From positions 434,001-498,000 of the forward strand of contig CAYNID010000001.1 of assembly GCA_964397425.1 (NCBI GenBank): a DNA stretch of 64,000 bases, given 5' to 3'. The position numbers and the translations under genes are program-made. The notes under the pieces were generated by a model. It did not search any database. It was not told where the DNA came from and worked only from the letters and a program-made list of their open reading frames with translations. Below are positions 1 through 8,818 of the stretch, in pieces. This stretch comes from Hallerella sp964397425 (GTDB lineage Bacteria > Fibrobacterota > Fibrobacteria > Fibrobacterales > Fibrobacteraceae). Every line of letters begins with the position of its first letter. Position 1 is the stretch's first letter.

Positions 1-573
1 GTAGCTGGGATTGCGGTAAGAGTTCCAAACGTCTCCCGGTTTGTGGAGCCCGTTTGTCTCCATTTCGTGCTGACGGATTTTGGCGATGAGGCTTTTCGCC
101 GCCGTCTTGTATTTTTCATCTCCGAATTGATAATAAGCCATTGCCAGGGCGAAAGCGACGTCGAATTCGGCATCTGTCGCCGCATTGCTTCCATTTACAT
201 TTGAAAAGCCCTGGATTTTCCAGTGCATGAGCCCGTTTGAATTGGTGAAATGGTTGTAATACGCCCAGAGTTTGTCGAATTGGGATTGGTAGCTAGTCTG
301 GTTGTCGCTGAAATAGACCATCATGATCATTCCATAGCCGATTCCCTCGGAGACTGTAAAATCTTTGTCGTCGAATTTGATCCGGGCCAGATTGCCGTTT
401 TCTTCATAAAAAGAAGAATAAAAAGCTTCGAATCGGGCTTTTAAAGCATCGGATTTGCCTTTGACATAGGTGCCGTTCGCATAATTTCTTTCTTGAGGAT
501 AGGGAAAGTTGACCGTGGCGAATGCGCTGCCAATTGCCATGGCGAAAATCGCCAATAAAAAAGAACGTTTCAT
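1..573 (-). CDS. GH8 family endoglucanase, N-terminal 191 residues (partial, runs off the window)
   Basis: The frame is open from an ATG at 573 to the window edge, so the C-terminus is missing. It predicts a secreted beta-1,4-glucanase. Residues 1-19 look like a signal peptide ending SAFA. SEGIGYGM (Glu76) matches the GH8 general-acid motif, and ATDAEFD (Asp134) followed by an Ala/Tyr-rich helix ending YQFGDE matches the second conserved GH8 block. WKIQ at 118-121 is also typical. GAGG lies 5 bases before the start, which supports it. The gene reads away from dapF-side sequence with 126 bases of spacer. Family assignment rests on motif recognition and substrate (cellulose or mixed-linkage glucan) is inferred from the family. 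Confidence 0.85.
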   Translation of the reverse strand, partial: MKRSFLLAIFAMAIGSAFATVNFPYPQERNYANGTYVKGKSDALKARFEAFYSSFYEENGNLARIKFDDKDFTVSEGIGYGMIMMVYFSDNQTSYQSQFDKLWAYYNHFTNSNGLMHWKIQGFSNVNGSNAATDAEFDVAFALAMAYYQFGDEKYKTAAKSLIAKIRQHEMETNGLHKPGDVWNSYRNPSY

Positions 574-699
574 TTTTGCCTCGCGAGAATATTCTGTAGG
601 CAATTTATTCTTTTGACGGAAATTTTAGCGTAAAATCCCGTTTACGAAGAGGTTTTCTGTTCTTTTTGCGTTCTCTTTGTGATGGAGGACAACACGAGG

Positions 700-1518
700 T
701 CAGTCGTTGTAAGTGCCATCGAAAACAAATTCCGCGGGACCTGTCATCAAAACGTGAGAATCACTACTTCTCCATTCGATGTGGAGCGTTCCGCCGAGCA
801 ATTTCAAATCGATTTCCCGGTCGGTTTTGTCGTTTAAAACACAAGCGACGAGGGTTGCGCACGCGCCTGTGCCACAGGCTAGAGTTTCTCCGGTGCCCCG
901 CTCCCAGACGCGCATCTTGGCTGTTTTGCGGTCGAGGACTTCGACAAATTCAATGTTCGACTTGCGCGGGAAAACGGCTGCCAGTTCGTATTCAGGGCCT
1001 TTGGTGAGGACGGGAGCGGTTTGGACGTTTTCGACAAAAGTGACGGCGTGGGGGTTTCCCATGGAAACACACGTAAAGGCGCGCCCATCGAGCTGAATCC
1101 GGTTGGTGTCTGCGGAAATCGGAATTTGCGCCGGTTCGAGAATGGGGACTCCCATGTCGACTGTCGCGCTTTCAAAACCCGATTTTCCCGCGTGGATAAG
1201 GATGTGTTTGATGCCCGCGCCCGTTTCCAAGTCAAAAGAAAGGCGATCTTTTTGGAAGAAACGTTCCCAGGCGAATCGGGCGACGCAGCGGCTGGCGTTG
1301 CCGCACATTTCCGCTTCGCTGCCGTCCGGGTTGAACATGCGCATCCGCACGTCTGCCTTTTGGGAATTTTCGATGAGGACTAGTCCATCGGATCCGACGC
1401 CAAAGTGCCTGTCTGAAATTTTCGGGGCAAGCGTTTCGGGATGTTGAACGCATCCATTCCGGTTGTCGATGTAAACGTAGTCGTTTCCAGCCCCTTGCAT
1501 TTTGGTGAATGCAATCAT
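700..1518 (-). CDS. dapF: diaminopimelate epimerase
   Basis: Interconverts LL- and meso-diaminopimelate in the cytoplasm for lysine and peptidoglycan synthesis. At 272 residues it is full length for DapF. Both catalytic cysteines are visible: Cys72 in EMCGNASRC and Cys215 in ACGTGAC. Other family marks are GAGNDY near the N-terminus, FNPDGSEAEMCGN and GNPHAV. The start overlaps the mnmA stop by four bases (ATGA), so the two are probably translationally coupled and co-transcribed. No anomaly seen. Confidence 0.96.
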   Translation of the reverse strand: MIAFTKMQGAGNDYVYIDNRNGCVQHPETLAPKISDRHFGVGSDGLVLIENSQKADVRMRMFNPDGSEAEMCGNASRCVARFAWERFFQKDRLSFDLETGAGIKHILIHAGKSGFESATVDMGVPILEPAQIPISADTNRIQLDGRAFTCVSMGNPHAVTFVENVQTAPVLTKGPEYELAAVFPRKSNIEFVEVLDRKTAKMRVWERGTGETLACGTGACATLVACVLNDKTDREIDLKLLGGTLHIEWRSSDSHVLMTGPAEFVFDGTYND

Positions 1519-2606
1519 GATAGCAAATCCTCGTTAAAATGTTCATCGATGATGCCGCTTGCCAAAACGGCGTCGTCGCGGTACAGGACGACAATTTGCC
1601 CCGGTGTGACAGACATTTGCGGTTCGTCAAACGAGACGGTCAAATCATCGCCGTCGATGCGGAACGTCGCTTCTGCCAAATTTTTTCCGTGGCGGATTTT
1701 CACCATGGCGCGCCCTGAATTTTCGTTTTCTCCGAGCAGAAGACGGTTGATGTCGTGCGCTCTGAGGGCTTTGGAGTACAGTTCCGCTTTGGTTCCCAGG
1801 ACAACGCGGTTCTTGTGCGGATCGATTTTGACAACGAACAGGGGCTCCTTCAATCCGCCGATGCCAAGGCCTTTGCGTTGTCCAATCGTGTAATAAACGA
1901 TTCCTTCGTGGTGGCCTAGAACGTTTCCCGCCATATCGACAAATTCACCGGGACGGATATCGTTTTTGTCGAAGAGGACGGAATAATCTTCGCATTCGAT
2001 GAAATCCTGGCTTTCGGGCTTTCTCGCCAAATCTTCGAATCCGGATTCGGCGGCTAACGCCTTGACCTCTTTTTTGGTGAGTTCTCCCAAAGGGAACATG
2101 ACGCGGGAAAGCTGTGTGGGGTTGAGCCTGGAAAGAAAATAGGTCTGGTCTTTTGTCGGGTCGAGGGCCTTGCGCAAAAGTTTTCCGTTGTCAGAAATCC
2201 GGGCGTAATGTCCTGTGGCGAACAGGTCAAAATCGAGCAGCTGGTGTGCGCTGTCAACTAAAAATCCGAATTTCATTTTTTGATTGCATTTGGCGCAGGG
2301 ATTCGGAGTTCTGCCCGCTTTGTATTCCGAACGGAAATATTCCAAGACATTTTTTTTGTATTGTTCAGCCAAAGGGATCACTTCGTAATCAATGCTGAGG
2401 CGTTCTGCGACTTTTGCTGTTTCCGCCAGTTCCCGCGCTTCTCCGGGTCCAAAGCAGCCGCTCTGCCCGCGGTCGGGAATGGGAATGGAGCCGTCCCAAA
2501 GGGCCATGGTGACTCCGACGACAGTGTGTCCCTGTTTTTTCAAAAGATAGGCGGCCATCGTCGAATCGACGCCACCGGAAAGTCCGACTGCGATTTTCAT
2601 GCCCAA
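1515..2606 (-). CDS. mnmA: tRNA-specific 2-thiouridylase MnmA, variant cysteine arrangement
   Basis: Thiolates U34 of Lys/Glu/Gln tRNAs. The PP-loop SGGVDS is at residues 10-15, and the 363-residue length fits the family. The first catalytic cysteine lies in NPCAKCN (Cys104 and Cys107, a CxxC pair). The second conserved block reads ESQDFIEC, so Cys205 sits three residues later than in the classical SQDICF form. TGHYAR, IGQRKGLG and the C-terminal barrel are present. I recall similar SQDFIE sequences in some spirochaete MnmA proteins, so this is probably a subfamily trait and not damage. It is divergent from aroQ across only 20 bases. Confidence 0.93.
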   Translation of the reverse strand: MGMKIAVGLSGGVDSTMAAYLLKKQGHTVVGVTMALWDGSIPIPDRGQSGCFGPGEARELAETAKVAERLSIDYEVIPLAEQYKKNVLEYFRSEYKAGRTPNPCAKCNQKMKFGFLVDSAHQLLDFDLFATGHYARISDNGKLLRKALDPTKDQTYFLSRLNPTQLSRVMFPLGELTKKEVKALAAESGFEDLARKPESQDFIECEDYSVLFDKNDIRPGEFVDMAGNVLGHHEGIVYYTIGQRKGLGIGGLKEPLFVVKIDPHKNRVVLGTKAELYSKALRAHDINRLLLGENENSGRAMVKIRHGKNLAEATFRIDGDDLTVSFDEPQMSVTPGQIVVLYRDDAVLASGIIDEHFNEDLLS

Positions 2607-2608
2607 AA

Positions 2609-2614
2609 TATATT
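2609..2614 (+). promoter_or_regulatory. candidate -10 element TATATT before aroQ
   Basis: TATATT ends 12 bases before the aroQ ATG, in the 20-base gap between divergent mnmA and aroQ. There is no Shine-Dalgarno before aroQ, so the transcript would have a leader of about 5 bases. Similar hexamers recur before other operon heads in this window. Confidence 0.45.
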
Positions 2615-2626
2615 AACTTTCTCAGT

Positions 2627-2890
2627 ATGGATATTGAAAATTGGAGAACGAGAATCGACGAACTCGAAAGCGTGATTGTTGAATTGCTGAACAAACGCGC
2701 GGAATACGCAACGGAAATCGGTAAAATCAAGAAGGCGAAAGGCATTCCCGTGCTGGATGCCGCCCGCGAAAAGGAAATTCTTGACCGCGTCGCGAAAAAG
2801 GCGGAAGCTTTTGGAGGACCACTTTCTCCGGAGTCCATGCAAAACATCTTTCAAACGATTATGTCGGAAACGAGGAAGGTGGAAAAGTGA
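2627..2890 (+). CDS. aroQ: chorismate mutase, AroQ class
   Basis: An 87-residue all-helical AroQ-type chorismate mutase converting chorismate to prephenate. The N-terminal RTRIDELESVIVELLNKRA pattern, the GKIKKAKGIPVLDAAREKEI helix start and the central Lys/Arg positions match the family. It is a stand-alone domain here, not fused to PheA or TyrA. It heads a plus-strand operon, and its stop codon overlaps the GTG start of tyrA (GTGA), implying coupling of the mutase to the next step of tyrosine synthesis. Confidence 0.92.
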   Translation: MDIENWRTRIDELESVIVELLNKRAEYATEIGKIKKAKGIPVLDAAREKEILDRVAKKAEAFGGPLSPESMQNIFQTIMSETRKVEK

Positions 2891-3996
2891 AGTTTTCATT
2901 TCGGCGCATTACATTTGTCGGATTTGGACTTTTGGCAAGTTCCATCGCTGCCGCATTGAAACAGTCCGGGGAAAAAATCATTGTGCGGGCGGTGAGTTCG
3001 CCGAAAACGCTTGTCCGCGCCAAGGAATTGAAACTGGCGGATGAAACGTTTGGCTATGACGAAGTGGAAATCTGGGTGGAAGACTCGGACTTTATTTTGC
3101 TTTGCACGCCCATTTCGGTAATCCTTTCGACGTTGCAAAAACTTTCCCGGATTTCACCTTCGAAACCGGTTTTTGTTTCGGATATCGGCAGCACCAAAGC
3201 CGAAATCTGCCGGGCTGGAGCCCTGCTCAAACCGCCGTTCCATTTTGTGGGGAGCCATCCGATGGCCGGTTCCGAAAAGCATTCCCTCGAATACAGCGAT
3301 CCGTCAATTTTTGAAAACGCCTATTGGTTCGTTTGTCCGCAAGAAGGTTCCCCAAAAGAAGATTATCGTTTTTTGTCGGAACTGGTTGAATTTCTGGGCG
3401 CGACAGAAATCGTTTTTCCGCCGGAGCATCATGACGGGACAGTTGCCTGGGTCAGCCACATGCCGCAAATGGCCAGTACGAGTTTGGCCGCCGGGATTCC
3501 GGAAAGGCTTTTGGACCGCGGATATCAACAGTTTGCCGGAAGAGCGTTCCGCGATATGACGCGCATCGCCGCCTCTAGCTGGGCAATGTGGAAAGACATC
3601 GCGGAAACGAATAAAACGGAAATTCTCCGTGCGATGGACGAGTATCTTGACGCGTTGAAAAGAACCCGTGATGCGGTTGAAAAAATTCCCGACGAAGAAT
3701 CCCTCCATGAAATTTTTCTCCAGGGAAATTCCGGGCGCACCTCTCTTTTTGCGCCGGGGAAAAATGCGGGGAACAGCTTCTTTCAGTTGACCGTGCAATT
3801 AAAAGATGAACCGGGAACGATTCTTTCTGTTTTAGAACCGTTGGCAAACGCAAAGATCAATGTACGCGATATCGAATTGATGAAAGTCCGCGAAAATATT
3901 GCCGGAACGCTTTTGATTGCGTTCAAAACGGAATCTCAGGCCGAAGCTGCCCGGGAATTGTTGCGCAAATTGAATTTTGAAGTGACGGAGCGTTGA
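2887..3996 (+). CDS. tyrA: prephenate dehydrogenase with C-terminal ACT domain
   Basis: Oxidative decarboxylation of prephenate towards tyrosine. The GTG start overlaps the aroQ stop. The N-terminal dinucleotide fold shows VGFGLLASS. SDIGSTK and GSHPMAGSEKHS are the conserved TyrA active-site blocks. An ACT domain occupies about residues 295-365 (QLTVQLKDEPGTI then NINVRDIE-like sequence), suggesting allosteric control by tyrosine, which is inference from family. The stop overlaps the next start (TGATG). Confidence 0.94.
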   Translation: MKFSFRRITFVGFGLLASSIAAALKQSGEKIIVRAVSSPKTLVRAKELKLADETFGYDEVEIWVEDSDFILLCTPISVILSTLQKLSRISPSKPVFVSDIGSTKAEICRAGALLKPPFHFVGSHPMAGSEKHSLEYSDPSIFENAYWFVCPQEGSPKEDYRFLSELVEFLGATEIVFPPEHHDGTVAWVSHMPQMASTSLAAGIPERLLDRGYQQFAGRAFRDMTRIAASSWAMWKDIAETNKTEILRAMDEYLDALKRTRDAVEKIPDEESLHEIFLQGNSGRTSLFAPGKNAGNSFFQLTVQLKDEPGTILSVLEPLANAKINVRDIELMKVRENIAGTLLIAFKTESQAEAARELLRKLNFEVTER

Positions 3997-5324
3997 TGGA
4001 AGAAATCGTTTTGCATCCGGACAGGGAACTTTCGGAAGACGCTCTCGCCCTGGGACTTTTGGTGACAGGTCGGACGACGCTAGACAAATTCATTTGGACG
4101 AAACGCAGTCGCCAATTTGCAGAAATCCTCCAGGAATTCGGTTTGGTTGTAGAAGAGAGGAGCGCGGGCGTTGTTTTGACGGGAACTGGATTTTCGTATC
4201 GGGTGCCGCCTTTGCTGCATCTTCCGGAAAGCGACAACGCCATGGTTCTGTTGCTCGGATTAGCTTCTAAAGAAGATGAAACCGTGTTCACGGCGACAGG
4301 GTCTGCGGCACAGATTCACCGGGCGAAGAATTTTTTGACGGGAATATTTGGCGCGAAGATTGAAAATGTTTCGGAAGCGGTTCCCCAAACAATCACATTC
4401 CAGTTTGCGAAAACGCTCCCCGTGTTGAAGGAAACTCGCGAAGGTCAGATTCCTTATCTGGCGAAAAATGCCGTTTTGTTGAATGCGCTTCTTTGTGGGA
4501 AAAACGTGGAATGCGAAGAGAGGACTCCCATCCGTTCCGGCTTTGTTGAAATGCTCTCTTATTTCGGTGCGCAAATCCAGGTGCAAATTACGGGCATGCA
4601 GGAGATGAGCGAACTGGAGCGTCGAATCGCCAAGGCGCGGGGCATCAAATCGGAACGCCGCGTGAAAACGGTCCTTTCCGAAACGAAAGTTTTGACCAGC
4701 CGGGATTACTTTGTTCCAAGCGATCCGACGGAAGCGGTGGCTTTTGCAGCCCTTTCTACGCTTTCGCCTGTGTTCAAAGGGAAAAAGGTGGAGCTTAAAA
4801 ATGTGCTGATTGCCTCGGACCGTTCGGGGGCCTTTTCCGCACTCCGCCGCATGGGGGCAAAAATCGAATTCGGCACTCGGCACGAACGATACGGTTCCGC
4901 TTATGCGAATCTCTATTCGACTTATGAAAAACGCCTTTCGGCTAGACGGCTTGGCGATGATGTTCTGTGCACGTGTATCGAAGAGTATCCGTTCCTTGCC
5001 CTTGCCGCCTGTACGGCGGATGGCGAAAGCATTCTCCGGATTCCCGACAGTCTGGCGTTGGAACTTCGCCCGCGTTGCGAAGAACTGGCAAGGAATTTAA
5101 AGCAAACGGGAGCGTCTATCGGCGTTTACGAAGAAGGTCTTGTCGTCCGCGGACGCGAAGAACTCGATGCGGGGAATTTTGATGCGGGGAACGATCCGGT
5201 TTTGGAATTGATGTTCACCGTTTTATCTTTGTTTTCCCAGGGAGAGTCAAAGATTGAAAATGCGACTCAAATGGAACAGGAGTTTCCCGGCATTTCGGGA
5301 CAATTGAAAGAGTTGACAAAATGA
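3996..5324 (+). CDS. EPSP-synthase-fold protein with degenerate catalytic motifs
   Basis: 442 residues from ATG 3996 (a TTG lies three bases earlier). The overall pattern follows 3-phosphoshikimate 1-carboxyvinyltransferase: two inside-out beta/alpha domains with FGA, RRMGAKIE, EEYPFLALAA and a C-terminal FPGISGQL. The residues that define AroA are missing. The N-terminal DKSxSxR site reads HPDRELSED, the NAGTxxR site reads ESDNAMVLL, the KESDR site reads LRPRCEE, and the GDHR site reads GNDPV. It is therefore probably not an ordinary AroA; it could be a pseudoenzyme, a regulatory partner of AroQ/TyrA or an altered enolpyruvyl transferase. Its place between tyrA and nadK with overlaps on both sides argues it is a maintained gene. 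Confidence 0.75.
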   Translation: MEEIVLHPDRELSEDALALGLLVTGRTTLDKFIWTKRSRQFAEILQEFGLVVEERSAGVVLTGTGFSYRVPPLLHLPESDNAMVLLLGLASKEDETVFTATGSAAQIHRAKNFLTGIFGAKIENVSEAVPQTITFQFAKTLPVLKETREGQIPYLAKNAVLLNALLCGKNVECEERTPIRSGFVEMLSYFGAQIQVQITGMQEMSELERRIAKARGIKSERRVKTVLSETKVLTSRDYFVPSDPTEAVAFAALSTLSPVFKGKKVELKNVLIASDRSGAFSALRRMGAKIEFGTRHERYGSAYANLYSTYEKRLSARRLGDDVLCTCIEEYPFLALAACTADGESILRIPDSLALELRPRCEELARNLKQTGASIGVYEEGLVVRGREELDAGNFDAGNDPVLELMFTVLSLFSQGESKIENATQMEQEFPGISGQLKELTK

Positions 5325-6202
5325 CGCATTTTTCAAAAATCGGTATCGTTGGATTCAAAGGGAACAGTCCGGAACTTTTTCGGGCGTTGGAAATGATATC
5401 CGAGTTTGCCGCGCGTCGAAAGGATGTTTCTTTTTATGCGGCGGAACCGCTCGCTGCCATTGCGACTCCGGGCATTCGGATTGTTTCGGACCGGACTCTT
5501 CGAAAGTGTGATTTGCTGATAGCCATTGGCGGCGATGGCACTTTTTTGAGCTCTGCCCGATTGGCTCTGGGGTTGCACATCCCAATTTTGGGCGTTAATG
5601 CGGGTCGTGTCGGTTTTTTGACGGAAACACCTGTCGAAAGTTTGCCCGCCGCGCTCGAAGCCCTGTTCTCCGGGGATTTTACAACGCGGGAACGCATGAT
5701 GATGGATGCCAAAATTTATCATGGCAAAAAACTGATTGCCAAAGAAACGGTTTTGAACGAAGTCCATGTCCGCGCACACGCGCCGGAGAGAATGGTGGAT
5801 GTGGACGTGGAATACAAGGGGCGCCCGTTGACGGAATACTGGGCGGATTCTCTTTTGATTTCAACGCCGACAGGATCGACCGCGTATAATTTGGCGGCAG
5901 GCGGTCCCATCATTTATCCTTCGACGGAAGCTTTTGTGCTGACACCGGTCGCTCCGAGCAGCCTTTCGGTTCGCCCGCTGATTGTTCCGGCTGATGCCGT
6001 ATGCCGTGTAACTTCGGCGGTGAACAGCTCCCTGGATTTGGTTTTTGACGGCCGGGTCACACGGGAACTCAATGCGGAATGTTCGTTGGTCCTTTCCAAA
6101 AGCAAGGATGTGACCACCTTCATCCGGATGAAAAATTCCGGATTCGTTGATGCCTTGCGCGGAAAATTGGGATGGACGGGAAAGCCCAAAATGAATTGTT
6201 GA
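5321..6202 (+). CDS. nadK: NAD kinase
   Basis: ATP (or polyphosphate)-dependent phosphorylation of NAD to NADP. The GGDG motif is at residues 70-73 (AIGGDGTFL). NAGRVGFLTE, LNEVHV and TPTGSTAYNLAAGGP are all diagnostic. Length 293 is typical. The ATG overlaps the preceding stop (ATGA), making this the last gene of the aroQ operon. Co-location with TyrA (a pyridine-nucleotide enzyme) may be coincidental. Confidence 0.95.
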   Translation: MTHFSKIGIVGFKGNSPELFRALEMISEFAARRKDVSFYAAEPLAAIATPGIRIVSDRTLRKCDLLIAIGGDGTFLSSARLALGLHIPILGVNAGRVGFLTETPVESLPAALEALFSGDFTTRERMMMDAKIYHGKKLIAKETVLNEVHVRAHAPERMVDVDVEYKGRPLTEYWADSLLISTPTGSTAYNLAAGGPIIYPSTEAFVLTPVAPSSLSVRPLIVPADAVCRVTSAVNSSLDLVFDGRVTRELNAECSLVLSKSKDVTTFIRMKNSGFVDALRGKLGWTGKPKMNC

Positions 6203-6234
6203 AGAACTCCCATTTAAATCATTTTTCTGTGGAC

Positions 6235-6257
6235 AAAAAAAAGCGGCCAGAGGCCGC
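6235..6257 (-). terminator. intrinsic terminator after argH
   Basis: Read on the minus strand: GCGGCC, a 3-base loop, GGCCGC, then eight Ts. It lies 25 bases past the argH stop, in the convergent gap with nadK. Confidence 0.85.
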
Positions 6258-6281
6258 ACAAGGAGAAAATTTATTCAACGA

Positions 6282-7700
6282 TCAGGCGTGCCGCGATTTT
6301 GCGCCCGCTTCTTTTTTTAAAATCTTTTCCGCTTTTTTGAATTGGGCTTTGACGGAATCCGGTCCCGTTCCACCTTCAATGTTGCGGCGTGAAACGGAAT
6401 AGGCGAAAGTCAATCGGGCTTTCACGGATTTCGGATTGGGAACGCCTTTCTTTTCCCATTCTTCATCGGAAAGGTCCGTAAACTGTTCATCGCGTTTCGC
6501 CGCTTCTCCCACGAGGCTTCCTACGATGCGGTGCGCGTCGCGGAAAGGAACGCCGTCTTCGACAAGGATGTCTGCCAAATCCGTGGCCAAAAGGGCGGGA
6601 AGCATCCGGCTTTCCATTTTGTCAAAATTCCAAAGGGCCGAGGCGATGGCTTCCCGCATCACGCGCAAGAGAATTTTGACTGTTTTTGCGCTGTCGAAAA
6701 CGGGCTGCTTGTCTTCTTGCAAGTCCCGGCTGTAAGAAAGCGGCGCCCCTTTCACCAAGGTGAACATGGCGGAGAAATTTCCGAGCATTCGCCCGGACTT
6801 TCCACGGATGAGTTCCATTGAATCGGGATTTTTTTTCTGCGGCATCATGGAAGAACCACTTGAAAATGCATCGGAAAGGGTGAGGTAGCCGAATTCCGAA
6901 GAACTCCAGATGACGAAATCTTCGGCGTAACGGCTGAGCGTGTTGGCGATAATGGATAAATCGCTCAAAAATTCAAGAGCCATGTCCCGGTGAGAAACGG
7001 CATCGATGCTGTTTGCGCTGGGACGTTCAAATCCCAATTCCTTGGCGACGAGATTTCTGTGGTAAGGGAATGCGGAACCCGCCATGGCGCCGCTGCCCAG
7101 GGGAAGTTCCACGTGCAACTTCAAAAAGTTGTCTATGCGGCAAACGTCGCGGTTGAGCGCAAAAAAGAGGCTCATCAGGTAATGGCTGAAAAGAATCGGC
7201 TGCGCTTGTTGCAAATGTGTGTAGCCCGGCATCAATTTTCCAAAATGAGCCTTGGCCACATCGAAAACGGTCTTTTGCAATTCGACGAGAAGGCTCCGGA
7301 TTTCTGCAGCCCGGTGCCGCATGTACAGTTTGAAATCCGTTGAAACTTGGTCGTTGCGGCTCCTGCCGGTGTGGATTTTCTTTCCCAGCTCGCCAATCCG
7401 GTCGGTGAGAACCCGTTCCACGGCCATGTGGATGTCTTCATCGGTCGGAAGCCAAAGGGCTTTGCCGGCATGGGCATCGTCCAAAATGCTTTGCAGTCCT
7501 TTGCGGATTTTGGCAAAATCACTTTTGGAAAGAACTCCCGATTCAACAAGACCGATTCCGTGTCCCAGAGAACCTTGGATGTCTTCTTCTAGAAGCTCTT
7601 TGTCGAAATCCAGACTGAAGCTGAGATCAATCATGCTTTGGGCCATTCCGCAGTCAAAGCGGCCGTCCCACATCATTTTTTTGCCTTTTTTTCCGGCCAT
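6282..7700 (-). CDS. argH: argininosuccinate lyase
   Basis: Last step of arginine synthesis, splitting argininosuccinate into arginine and fumarate. At 472 residues it is full length. The signature GSSMMPQKKNPD of the fumarase/aspartase superfamily is present, as are GRSRNDQVSTD and TPGYTHLQQAQP-like blocks (seen as MPGYTHLQQAQP). The N-terminus MAGKKGKKMMWDGRF is normal for ArgH. A GAGG sequence precedes the start by 7 bases. The GT2 gene lies 68 bases upstream on the same strand. Confidence 0.96.
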   Translation of the reverse strand: MAGKKGKKMMWDGRFDCGMAQSMIDLSFSLDFDKELLEEDIQGSLGHGIGLVESGVLSKSDFAKIRKGLQSILDDAHAGKALWLPTDEDIHMAVERVLTDRIGELGKKIHTGRSRNDQVSTDFKLYMRHRAAEIRSLLVELQKTVFDVAKAHFGKLMPGYTHLQQAQPILFSHYLMSLFFALNRDVCRIDNFLKLHVELPLGSGAMAGSAFPYHRNLVAKELGFERPSANSIDAVSHRDMALEFLSDLSIIANTLSRYAEDFVIWSSSEFGYLTLSDAFSSGSSMMPQKKNPDSMELIRGKSGRMLGNFSAMFTLVKGAPLSYSRDLQEDKQPVFDSAKTVKILLRVMREAIASALWNFDKMESRMLPALLATDLADILVEDGVPFRDAHRIVGSLVGEAAKRDEQFTDLSDEEWEKKGVPNPKSVKARLTFAYSVSRRNIEGGTGPDSVKAQFKKAEKILKKEAGAKSRHA

Positions 7701-7768
7701 CGGGAACCTCTTGAAAATGTTTCAAGGCAAAGATATAAAAATAGGCGCCTTGCCGGAATCCCAAAGGA

Positions 7769-8740
7769 TTACTTCAGGGAATATTTTTTTACAAGCGCTT
7801 TGACTGTAGGACTGACCGAATGGAACTTTCGCCGGTATTGGAATCGGATGATGATTTCGGCGGGAAGCCGGATAAACGCCTGGAACCACGCCTTGGCGAG
7901 CGCAATGCAAATGCTTGTTTTGGAAAGTTTTTTTCCGTCTCCGGATTGGTTGGGAACGCCTCCCTTCGCCATGTTGAGGTATCGCATGAAACCGCGGAAG
8001 GGAAGCTTGAATACATCGGAAATGGGAAGCAGCCGGACGGCGGCGCGCAAACGGTTGCGTTCGGAATAAAACAGTTTTCGGGGAGAGTAACGAACTGTTG
8101 TCAGGGAACGTTCGTGGAAAACTTTCGCATCGGGGCAAAAAATCGTTTTGAATCCGGCGAGGTTGTGGCGGAAATACCATTCCGTTTCTTCGAAGAAGAG
8201 AAAGAAACTGGAATCCATTTTGCCTGCGGCTTGAGCGGCTTCGCGGCGAAAACTCATGACCGCCCCGTAGCAGCCGAAAACTTCTTTTTCGCGAATATCC
8301 GCTGTGGAAAGGGGGAGTCCGCTCGCTTCGTTTTGAGCGAAAAGATCAGGCTTGAACAGAACTCCGACTGCGTTGACGACTCCCTTTTTTTCCATGACGA
8401 GACTGGCGACGGAACCGGCGTCCGGATGTCGCATAAAGCAGGCTTCTACATTTTTTGCCCAATCCGGGTGAAACTCCAAATCCATGTTGCAAAGGACTTG
8501 AATTTCGGCAGACATGGCGCTTAACAACGCATTGCAGGCTCCGGCATAGCCCAGGTTGGAATCGCTTTGAAGGATTGTGCATGTGAGTCCGGAAGATTTC
8601 AAGCCTTTAATGGAATCGTCCGTCGAGGCGTTGTCGAAAACGTAAACTGAAACGCTCTTGGATTGAGAAACGAGGGAACGGACACATTTTACAAGTTCGT
8701 TCCCACCATTGTAATTGATAATGCCGACTTCGATTTTCAT
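7769..8740 (-). CDS. GT2 family glycosyltransferase (rhamnosyltransferase-like)
   Basis: Predicted transfer of a nucleotide-sugar-derived residue to a surface glycan at the cytoplasmic face. It is 323 residues with a GT-A fold: EVGIINYNGGNE at the start, FDNASTDDS, NLGYAGACNALL, and NMDLEF in the place of the DxD motif. FLFFEETEW is the conserved acidic block of WbbL-like rhamnosyltransferases. No strong Shine-Dalgarno is visible. A TATATT hexamer lies at 8782-8787 on the minus strand just upstream of the hairpin at 8761-8780. Donor and acceptor cannot be read from sequence. Confidence 0.88.
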   Translation of the reverse strand: MKIEVGIINYNGGNELVKCVRSLVSQSKSVSVYVFDNASTDDSIKGLKSSGLTCTILQSDSNLGYAGACNALLSAMSAEIQVLCNMDLEFHPDWAKNVEACFMRHPDAGSVASLVMEKKGVVNAVGVLFKPDLFAQNEASGLPLSTADIREKEVFGCYGAVMSFRREAAQAAGKMDSSFFLFFEETEWYFRHNLAGFKTIFCPDAKVFHERSLTTVRYSPRKLFYSERNRLRAAVRLLPISDVFKLPFRGFMRYLNMAKGGVPNQSGDGKKLSKTSICIALAKAWFQAFIRLPAEIIIRFQYRRKFHSVSPTVKALVKKYSLK

Positions 8741-8756
8741 GGAAAATGTTTCAATT

Positions 8757-8780
8757 CAAAAAGGGACTTCAAAGTCCCTT
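8757..8780 (-). terminator. hairpin terminator after trpGD
   Basis: Nine-base arms AAGGGACTT/AAGTCCCTT with a 2-base centre, followed on the minus strand by a short T run. It lies 39 bases after the trpGD stop. Because a TATATT -10-like hexamer directly precedes it, the same hairpin might instead sit at the 5' end of the GT2 transcript. Confidence 0.65.
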
Positions 8781-8818
8781 AAATATAGTTAAAGTGGATG
8801 GAATGAAAACGCTTCGCT

